In this document: positions 55,336 through 64,000 of the stretch, piece by piece | Layout of the letters: every line of letters starts with the position of its first letter | Position numbering within the stretch: position 1 is the first letter of the stretch | Assembly: GCA_015698045.1 (NCBI GenBank) | Contig: BLAL01000266.1 | Span: forward strand, 589,709 to 653,708 | Length of the DNA: 64,000 nucleotides | Source of the DNA: Rhizophagus clarus | Lineage: Eukaryota > Glomeromycota > Glomeromycetes > Glomerales > Glomeraceae | Direction of reading: 5' to 3' | Notes under the pieces: generated by a model | Databases searched by the model: none | Told to the model about the DNA's origin: nothing | The model's input: only the letters and a program-made list of their open reading frames with translations | Made by a program: the position numbers and the translations under genes

Positions 55336-56356
55336 TGTATTGTGTTGACGAATCGATAGTAATACGGTTTAATTAATACTTTTTGCTATAGAATAAATGT
55401 TATTATGAAAAATAAATATTACAAAGAATAAAATATTATGAAAAATAAAATATTATGAAAAATAAAATATTATGAAAAATAAAATATTAAGAAGTACAAA
55501 GTATTATGAAGAATAAAATATATGGTAGATGCTAATAAATCGAAAGGACAACTTTAGGAACCATCGATAGTAAACTTCTATAATGTATCTGATATTGCAG
55601 TAGTATACTGCAAAGAAATCAAGAAAGCCCTACCAAACGGAATATTTGGAAAATGATGTTAATTATCGTCGCAATGTTTTAGCTTGCTAATTAATGATCC
55701 TGGAATTTTACCTATCACATCGGCTATATCACATCGGCATTAGAAACAATCATTCATCATCTTTCAATGACGTACCGTACCCACATTTTTGACTCCAATG
55801 ACCGTTTCTCGTCTTACTCACGTGGAACTAAATATAGTATTATTTTTGCCATTGACATCATAGAAATACCATATACAAAGCAATGTAGCAATTAATCATA
55901 ATACATTAGCGTTTGACATACCTCATTGCCTATCTGGACCAAATATTTTTCTTATTTTACGTGGCGTTATCACAATTTCTTTTTCGCCTTTTTCGCAAAG
56001 AATTGGTCAGAAATTACGTACTAATCACATGTTTTAAAACACTCATCAATGACCATATGCACAAACTTGATTTGACCGTCGAGACCTTACCATGACTGAT
56101 AATCATATTATATAAAGATCCTTGGTCACTTTAATCTATACTTTCGTGTAGAAGGATTTTAGCCAGGCTAGGGTCCGTGCGGTATCCAAGTTTTCACCGT
56201 AGTTATATTTTTTTCAACGTTTCTCTGTGTAATAGATAAAGAATTGTTTAATAAAATCAAGTTATGCTTCAAGTCTAGTCAGTACCTTGGTATAACAAAG
56301 TCATGATTAATAATGACAACAGAAAACCTAATTTAATTCACAATAAACATCAGAAG
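55336..56356. other. Spacer; 17-bp repeats at 55385-55520
   Basis: gaaaaataaaatattat is repeated four to five times. The rest (55530-56356) is lower-copy DNA with no gene I can support. Confidence 0.5.
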
Positions 56357-56647
56357 CTACACCCTGTAACAATCTCTGACAAGTTTGCAAAAACAAAACA
56401 CAAAAAATATGATTACTGTGACCTGAATAAATTAAGACTTACCTGAATATAACAAACCTTTAGTTGTGTTATTGCCGAAATTCGTAATAAGCAAAATATA
56501 TATAAAAAAAAAAATTCGAATTTGACATAAACAATCACTTACGTTCTTCATTGATGAAATGGAGATAGTTTTCTTTTTTGGTTGTAGCCATGCACTTCTA
56601 AATAACCTAGAAACAAAGTTCTTTTGGGCCCTTTCTGCACGTACCAC
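56357..56647 (-). CDS. Possible small membrane protein, two exons, 56 aa
   Basis: Exon 1 (56647-56543) reads MVRAERAQKNFVSRLFRSAW, LQPKKKTISISSMKN, a basic amphipathic head that could act as an organelle-targeting sequence, and ends at GTAAGT. A TTATTCAG acceptor at 56423 joins in phase to VTVIIFFVFCFCKLVRDCYR, V, a short hydrophobic segment, and stops at 56357. A competing acceptor exists at about 56447. There is no family match and it is short, so this is tentative. Confidence 0.25.
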
Positions 56648-57376
56648 TCGACGTGTCTTAGGACGTGTCAGAGCTTATGTAATTTGTTTCTTATTTGAAT
56701 TGCCTCGAGATGGGTAATAAATTCAGACAGAAATGTAAAGACTAGAGAGAATAATATACAAATATGAAACAAGTTTCCTGAAGACAAAAAAGAAATAGTA
56801 AATCAAAGAAAACGCGTCTTTATGATTGTAAACTACGGAAGAGAAATTTTTATTTTTTGCGGAACTTGTTTATCTATTATATGCTACAATAACAGTCTTG
56901 ATTGGACAATCAGGATGGTGACACATGATGGTTTAATTTCTTCTTCACGGATTCGCGGTCATTTCGACAGATATTTAGATAAGCAGGTCTCGTCTTCTTG
57001 TTCTCCCTAATGTGGCAAATGTGGAAAGAGATGGGTTTTATTTTACTTTAGGATTAGAAAGTTCAAATCATACGTTTTATTAAAAAAAAACTAATTGTAA
57101 TTAAGTATCGTCTCAAATATCATTAAAACATCGCTTCGATGTCATCACAATATCGATCAACCATATTTTTCTTTTTGTACTGCGAATATTGCAAAAATGA
57201 AAAAAAAAATTATAATTGTTATTTATACTAACTGAATCGTTAGCAATAATTATATTGATACTATCAGTAGATAAAAAAAAAAATAACGTTTTGTTTAAAA
57301 ATATAAAACACATAGTAACTATGATATTGAATAAATACTACCACGAACGAAATTGTACAAAATAAACAAAAATTAA
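56648..57376. other. Spacer, no gene seen
   Basis: Nothing recognisable on either strand. An A-run-rich stretch precedes the Plavaka gene end. Confidence 0.45.
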
Positions 57377-60300
57377 TTATATTGCTTTAAAATAATAATT
57401 ATTTTTGATCCAACTCTTATTTGTACTATTGTAATGATCTTGACATCCCGGATTACAATTATGAATAAAATGTACTTTATTTACACTATCAATTGCACTG
57501 ATCGGAAAAATGCTCCTCCATCTTTGACTTTCTATGGTTCGAAGGTAGTAGAGAGGGCATTCCAATACTGGATGTTCCCGATTATTATCTTCAAACCAAT
57601 CTATGACTATGAAGGCATAATACTTCTCATTATTACCTTTATGTTTGAAGATTCCTCTGATGATAGCATAAGATTCGTTAAAATCTTCATCATTAATCAT
57701 AATAAAATCATTAAGGTGTAAGGTCACTTTTTGCAAAGGTACCATTTTCCTCTTCAATTGTATATGATGCAAATTCATACCAGCTTATTGAATTACTGTA
57801 TATGAGTGCAGCGCCGCCTAATCTCATATCTTTGTATGATTCTGACAATTCGCTTTTGAAATTTAATATATTTTGGAGAAGATTATCCCGATTTTTCTTG
57901 GACATTCCTCTTTTTAAAGATATATTGGAAATAAATTCTACTGGTGATGTAACTAAATTTTTTAAAAAAGTTAATACTACTACAAATGCATATAAGAAAA
58001 TTGAAACAAAATTCCTTTAAAACATCACCATCATCATCATTAGAAATTTGCTCTTCATTTGAGGATTTGTCTTCGGTAAGGTACCAGTCTGACAATAAAT
58101 AACCTAAACTTGTAAAACTGGCACAAGGTCTTGTAAATCTTGGATCAATTCCACCATCGGATAAATGCCGAATTGCAAAGAGAGTATTATATCATTTTAT
58201 TAAGTCCAAATCTATATCTTTATGATTTGTATTTGGCACAATTCCTTTGAAAATGCGGTGAACCATTTCCTTAATTCCGACTTGAGTATTATTAAGAGTT
58301 CCAAAGGTTTGAGCATGCATTGAAAGGTGCATATTTATATGAAAATTTGGCAGATTAATAAAATCTGCAAAAACCTGTTAAAAAAAATATTGTTAGGATA
58401 TTTAAGGATATTACTTTTCCAAAATAGTATTATATACCTTTGGAAGTATTATTAACTCATCTTGAAGACATTTTTGCAGGCTTTGATAACTTCCTGTTGT
58501 GAATTCACTACTGAAAACAGCTTTCATTGTCTTAGCAACATGTACCCAGCATGAAATAACACTCTTTGGTACAAGATCAATTCGGGCCACCCCAGTATTT
58601 TTCTTAATTGTTGCTGCTTCGCTTTCCTTTAAACTTGATGGCTTTAAAAAGTTTTAGTAAACCAGCAAATTAATAAAGATATCATAATTGTTATACTTCA
58701 GCGCGAATTAAATTTTAGAATGATGAAAATTTCAGCAGCAAAGCCGAATCCAAATTAACATAACCATCCAAAATCCACTATCCAAAGCGTCCAGGTAGAT
58801 ACAAAATAAAAAAGATAAAAGAATATTAGCAAAGTTCACTAGAGTTCCTAAAAAGCCCGTTCCTCATACCTGTTCCTCACCTTATTCGTGAGACTCTAAT
58901 TCCAAAAGTGGCGTTCTTATTCCAATTCCATTCTTCCTTAGTCTTAATAAAATTATTCGCCTTTTAAAAAGTTTTTTTAAAAAAAATTTTGTTTTAAAAC
59001 CGAATATATACTGTATATATATATAATATATAATTCGGCTAAGAACTGGAAAAGAAATAAAATAAAATAAACTAATAAATTTTGTTTATAAAAACCGAAA
59101 AAAAGATAATAAATTTTGGTTATAAAAACCGATAAAAAATTTAAAAAACCGAAAAATAAAATAAAATAAAAAAAAAATTTAGTAACGATTGAGATCCAAT
59201 CAAATTTGATCGTTGAAATTATTTCAACATTACGTATTACGTCAAAAAAAATGGCTATGCCGAAATTATTACGGCAGATTTTTACAGACGTAATGCCAAA
59301 AGTTTGAAAACCGTAATTAATTCGCGCTGGAAGTATAATAGTAAGAATACTATTTAAATGTTACCTTCAAAAAACAGTATAATATAAATGGCATTATCAT
59401 TGCAAGTTGGAAATAATCCGACATCATAAAGCTGGCATGGTGACTAATCGGATTTGGTAGACGAGACCATTTTTTTGGTTTTTCGAATTCTTTCCAAACT
59501 TCTATAAAATCATCTTCACCTTCCCGTGAAATAATTCACATGTCAACTTGAGAAGGCGTCCAATTTTTCCCGTGGTTGCATGATAGACATCCTGCGGAGT
59601 CTGTAAATGTCTATCCCTCTTTAAGTTATCCAGATGCTAGGCTGGCGGCCTCAGACCATATTGTGAACCGAGATGTTTTTTTGCTGACGTACCGTTTTCT
59701 CGTAATATTTCTTTAAATTGATTGTCAGTAACGTGATGATATCTCCGATATTTTTTGTAGGTCTTGATTAAATCAGTTAATGAATTATAAGATACCGAAC
59801 AAGTGCGACAGCCCTTCATGGCATTGTGTCTTAATACCCCAGCCATATCATTTCCTTGGGGCAAATCAGCGGTCACAACACCCAAACCAGCTATCACCCA
59901 AGCATCTTGGCCATTTACTTTCATTAATTTTCCTTGTTCAAATTCTTTCATTTCAGAAATAAATGGCTGAATAAACTCATTAAAATTGCCACCGAATGGG
60001 ACAAATCCAAGAACAAAATGGTTTTTAAGCAATTTTCTTTCATGAGAGGGCATATTTCCGAATTGCAAGTATATGCCTCCTAATGAATGATACACATTTC
60101 TATATGTACCAAATCATCATAATACAAATCAATAAACAACTTATACACTGGCAAAGATGATGGTGGTAATCTTAATGTGATATAGTCAGAAGGATGTTGA
60201 TATGAAAATATTTACATCACGAATATGCCAACGGCTTTGGGTATCTATATATTATCTCGGTAATTCGTAATGCGGTTTCAGGAACGTATTGATGCTGGTA

Positions 60301-61540
60301 TACTATTATTACATTAGCTTTTTCAAGGACTTGGGAAATTGCTATCGTTTGATATGCCTCATCCTTCAGCCATACTTCACCAGCAATAGAACGTTCTTGC
60401 CTAACTCTCCCTTTAAAAATTTCAGGCAAATTATCATAACTTACAACTTCCTGAATTCTCAGCCGATATTCATTATTGGCATTTTTAAAATTGCCCTCAA
60501 CCTGCCAAGTTGCCGTTCATTATTATAATGATAATAAATAAACTCACCAGATTTATATATCACTATCATATTATAAACAAAATAATTAATATAATGGTAA
60601 CAATACAGGGAATTGATAATATGATTATAAATACCTTCTAATATCTTTATTTGATCATCACCAAAAAGTGGTGATTCTCCCCACAATGTACCGTGCCAAT
60701 GTTCTGATTTTGTTTTCAGAATCAATTCCAGGACCAAAGTACATGCACCTAAGTATTGAGGGATTATTAAGGACATACCAAATAATGTCTCTGATAGAAA
60801 ATTGGTATGCATTCTTTATTTCTTTAGAAATTGAAGGAGTTTTTTTTGATAAAATGGGGATAGGTTTTGCTGATATAGGAATAAGAGGAAGACGTTTTCT
60901 CCATTCTCGAAATCTTCGAATATTCTTCACTACATGGCTTGGATTGAATTTGGAATTATGAAGAACGTCAACAAGATCTTCATAAGCACTTGTAGAGATA
61001 TTATGCTTTTGTAACCAGCAAAAAAGTGAAAGCAGTCGTAAATTTTCAAAATATGGAGCGAATTCTCCATCACCATTATAGGATGGCATTTTATTTTTAT
61101 CAAGTGCTTCATCGACAATTTGACGATGATCATCACCCTCCTGTTTCTGCTTCTTCCTCTTCCTCTTCTCCTCCTTCTTCTGTCTCTTCCTCTTCTTCCT
61201 CTTCTCCTCCTTCTTTGTCTCTTCCTCTTCTTCCTCTTCACCTCCTTCTTCTGTCCCTTCTTCTTCCTCTTCCTCTTCATTATATAAATTATCGAATGCA
61301 TATTGTGAGATTATATCATCATTATTGTATTCATATTGTGAAATCATATCATCATCTTTATGATCATATTGAACCTCCATGTCATCATTATTTTTCGGTA
61401 AAGGCGGTGATATTTGCATGTTGGTCCGGTAAGAGTGACTAAAGGCAGTGGTTGATGAGGGTGCAAGCGTTGCAGTTCTATTAGTAAAACGATTTCGAAT
61501 TCGATATCGTTGTTCTGATTCTTCAGTAGTGTTGTAATAT
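57377..61540 (-). pseudogene. Plavaka-type (CACTA-like) transposase, long multi-exon, frameshifted
   Basis: The frame is open from about 61540 (YYNTTEESEQRYRIRNRF). An acidic then Lys/Arg/Glu-rich region follows (EEEEEEEGTEEGG, KKEEKRKKRKRQKKEEKRK), then FAPYFENLRLLSLFCWL and ILRCMYFGPGIDSENKIRTL. Later exons have HGTLWGESPLFGDDQIKIL, GRLRAILKMPIMNIG, RQERSIAGEVWLKDEAYQTI, YHSLGGIYLQFGNMPSHERK, KNHFVLGFVPFGGNFNEFIQ, GLGVVTADLPQGNDMAGVLR and HNAMKGCRTCSV. This order is that of Plavaka transposases (the ADLPQGND Asp and GCRTC are typical). The 3' exons include SRLPNPISHHASFMMSDYFQ, VPKSVISCWVHVAKTMKAV, VFADFINLPNFHINMHL and end at 57377. Defects: one-base losses near 60112 and 59542, and a TAG near 59638. 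An intron is enlarged by a MITE. Confidence 0.8.
58694..59335. mobile_element. TA-flanked MITE, 642 bp, inside a Plavaka-gene intron
   Basis: The ends are TACTTCAGCGCGAATTAA and inverted TACTTCCAGCGCGAATTAAT, with TA at 58692-58693 and 59336-59337. It lies wholly within the intron 58642-59364. Without it and one TA the intron would be 79 nt, the normal size here. No ORF. Confidence 0.85.
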
Positions 61541-61553
61541 ATCGTTTTCTCAT

Positions 61554-62029
61554 GGTAATTAGACTTTTATAATACGTAAGAAATTTGGTTATAAATGAAT
61601 AGAACCAAAGAAAATAAGTCTGATATATATAATTTTTTTACATTATAACGGGGAGATAAATTCAAAATACAGTGCACAACGCACGCGTTTAATGCATTAG
61701 GTTCACAAATTCATTTTCAAATTAGAGTTTTGAGTATCAGCTTATATTGGATGAAACGATTCAGATAGTTCGTCCGAAATGAAACCCGATAAATTAAAAA
61801 AAAATTTTAATGCATAATGTTAATAAAAACTCAGAATTTTATTTAAATTTATTGCTTAAAGTAGTTATTTAGGTACGATAAACATTTATTAATATTATTG
61901 CTTGTTTATTAATCGGATTACATTCATTTATAACTGAAAATAAGAAAATTAGAATATATTAACTATAAGCAAAAATTGAAGAATAAATAATAAATATGTA
62001 CCGTCAATTATTAGCGATGTCAAGACCGC
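61554..62029. other. AT-rich spacer, no gene seen
   Basis: Nothing recognisable. Confidence 0.5.
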
Positions 62030-63290
62030 TTCGCGACGGAATATAATATATCTCTAGTGATGTGATCTAATTTCTTGACCGCTTCAAAGGTCCTTAGGAC
62101 TTCCAATGGATCTTGAAGCTTTCCACGCGTAAAATTTCTAATTAATTTTTCCAACGAATTAATTTTTTTTAATTCGTTTACATCAACGACGGCAAAGTGA
62201 CGTCGTAGTATTTTCTTAACGACTACTTCCTCTGAGATATATTCATTGACCTCATGGTCAGAAGAAACTCCCTAGAATAGTAAGAAATAACTCGAATATA
62301 ATAAGTTATATTATTAAACTAATAACAAAATAGTTATTACCTATTTGTTCCTTGCATGTCTTTTACAAGCAATATGATTGCTTCGTTGAATTTGTTGCGG
62401 TAATCGGTGAACTTTTTACTGCATCTTGCACCAGTTTTTCGCCTCTTTTTTGAATGATGCAAGGTTGAATATTTTATAAACGAGTTGTTGTAGGGCGGAA
62501 CGCGGAGGTGTCGACTTCTTAAAAATTAAACATTTTAAATTCTTCGTCGAAAAGCCTATAATTGTCCTATTAATATATAATAATATAACGTTATTAATTG
62601 TTTCCTTATCTGAAATGGCACTATTAGCCAATCATAAATTTTTCCATATGGATATTACGTTATTGGTATTATCATAAGATGCAGGCTTTGAAACTCCAAT
62701 ATCTTGCGATTTCGCAGTAAGCATTTGGTTGGCTAAATTTAATATTTCTGGATTAGCGATTAACCATTACAAATTTGTAGTTGGTTGGTCATCTCCTCAA
62801 ATTGAGGAGGAATATCTTATATTACATTATAAGTAAAAAAAATCAGTATTCATTTATTGTACAGTAAACAGTAAAAGAGTAAATTAATATATAAAAAAAA
62901 GGTTTACCATCTTGATCACTTTCACTTTCTTCGTTTCTTTCTCTTTCTTTTTTTCTCTCTTTCCATCCTATCTCTTTCTCTTCTCTCTTTTTCTCTTCTT
63001 CCTTTTCTCTTTTGTCTCTTTTCTCTACCTTCTCTTCTAATTCATTTTCTCTTGCTTTCCGTTTCTCTTTCGTCTCTTCTCTACCTTCTCTTTCTAATTC
63101 ATTTCTCTTCTTTCCTTTTCTCTTCTTTCACTCCCCTCCTCTCTATTCTCTCTCTTCTTGTTGGAGGGCGTTTTCACGAACTCTATCACGAGAAACTATT
63201 ATGATAATTTAATACGTGACACTTCTTACATTAAATAAAAACCAAGATATACCTTTGTTTGTTTGTTACGTTTGTTCATTTTTTTTTAAC
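62030..63290 (-). pseudogene. Broken paralogue of the six-exon coiled-coil gene (50721-52291)
   Basis: Exon 1 MNKRNKQTK at about 63287. A charged exon (SRDRVRENALQQEERE then KKRKG, KREEKEIGWKERKK) is broken by a stop and frameshifts (62905-63200). The MTNQLQICN block with LIANPEILNLANQML lies near 62700-62795, the DEEFKCLIFKKSTPPRSALQ block at 62420-62560, and EVNEYISEEVVVKKILRRHF, RGKLQDPLEVLRTFEAVKKL, DHITR, then a shifted IPSRSGLDIANN at 62030-62270. Exon order and block spacing equal those of the intact gene. At least three frameshifts or stops. Confidence 0.7.
62920..63150. repeat. Polypyrimidine minisatellite (charged-helix exon of the pseudogene)
   Basis: ctctttctcttctctcttttc-type units on the plus strand. 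The plus-strand Ser/Phe-rich frame is a shadow. Confidence 0.7.
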
Positions 63291-63304
63291 GTTATGAACT
63301 TGTT

Positions 63305-64000
63305 AAGATGATGTAGGATATTATATACAAGAAATATTCAGGGTCTAGAATTTCGATATTGAATCAACTATATGTACGGTTTCTTAATCATATCGTATCT
63401 TCATATTCAAAATTCCTATTTTTGATTTAAAAAAACGGAGAGATCAAACTTAAGTTCATATTTTCGAATCAATACCAGAAGTTAATTCGAATCCTAATAG
63501 GATAAATGCGGAAAATATCAGGGGCCAAGGATTTCAATATATCAACTATATTACGTGCAGTTATACGGTTATCGTGTTGTCATGTTCAGAAATTCCATTT
63601 TTTGATTTAGAAAAACGGAGAGATCAAACTTAATTTCATATTTTGGATCATTACAGAAGTTAATTTCGTAATCTAATAGGATATATGCGGAAAATATTCA
63701 GGGACCAAGATTTCAATATGAATCAACTATTAGTACGGTATACGGTTATCGTGTCTTCATATCAAAATTCCTATTTTTGACTTTAAAAACGGAGAGATCA
63801 AACTTAATTTCATATTTTGAATCATTACAGAAGTTAATTTCGTAATCTAATAGGATAAATGCGGAAAAATATTCAGGGGCAAGATTTCAATATATCAACT
63901 ATATTATTGTGCATTATACGGTTATCTAATCATATGTGTTGTCATGTTCAAAAAATTCCTATTTTTGATTTAGAAAAACGGAGAGATCAAACTTAATTTC
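63305..64000. repeat. About 180-bp tandem repeat, four copies, continues past the right edge
   Basis: aaaacggagagatcaaactt, aatttcatattttgaatc, aatctaataggataaatgcg and gaaaatattcagggg recur with copies ending near 63450, 63635, 63810 and 64000. Confidence 0.85.

Noticed and set aside
1-64000. tRNA or rRNA genes
   Set aside because: No cloverleaf with a GTTCRA arm and matching acceptor stem, and no rRNA-like conserved block, was found on reading both strands.

Overview
The window looks like repeat-rich, AT-rich nuclear DNA of a filamentous fungus. It is most consistent with an arbuscular mycorrhizal fungus (Glomeromycotina, Rhizophagus type). The reasons are very low GC, short GT..AG introns (about 50-100 nt), degraded Plavaka, hAT, Tigger/pogo and Tc1/mariner transposases, LINE ORF1-type proteins, a Crinkler-type nuclease domain, a kinase exon of the form common in these fungi, and an F-box/LRR-like scrap. 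I see no rRNA, tRNA, CRISPR array or bacterial-style operon. Species assignment is inference from protein style, not from a search.

Layout. 0-3.5 kb: a partial zinc-finger-like gene running off the left edge, an isolated kinase exon, and two tandem arrays. 3.5-5.6 kb: an ORF1-only LINE copy with a 17-bp target-site duplication (TSD). 5.6-10 kb: tandem repeats, a hAT-type MITE, and an array of a 30-bp motif. 10.8-16.3 kb: a second ORF1-only LINE (14-bp TSD), a TA-flanked MITE and a complete but dead Tigger/pogo element. 18.8-22.9 kb: a 4.17-kb inverted-repeat element with a satellite interior. 24.0-29.9 kb: two mirror-image arms, each with a Myb/SANT plus proline-rich gene, around a broken zinc-knuckle gene. 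30-34.6 kb: a coiled-coil pseudogene, the C-terminus of a Plavaka transposase, and minisatellites. 35-41 kb: a Crinkler-type nuclease relic, an F-box-like relic, a second hAT MITE, a small PPxY gene, and a gene cut by a hAT insertion. 41-52.3 kb: a 5'-truncated hAT, a Pro/Gln-rich four-exon gene, an intact tandem zinc-knuckle gene followed by five hairpins, a Tc1/mariner scrap, and an intact six-exon coiled-coil gene. 52.3-57 kb: satellites plus a solo LTR. 57.4-61.5 kb: a large broken Plavaka transposase gene with a MITE in one intron. 62-63.3 kb: a broken paralogue of the six-exon gene. 63.3-64 kb: a tandem array running off the right edge.

The genes that read cleanly by eye across spliced exons are the zinc-knuckle gene (48,748-49,597), the six-exon gene (50,721-52,291) and the small PPxY gene (39,153-39,670). 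Most others are relics. Their premature stops are largely explicable as G:C to A:T changes (CGA, CAA or CAG to a stop; TGG to TGA or TAG), and their frameshifts mostly fall in A or T runs. This fits methylation/deamination decay of mobile DNA, or for the frameshifts possible assembly error. Exon limits were worked out by hand from splice signals and reading phase and are predictions.
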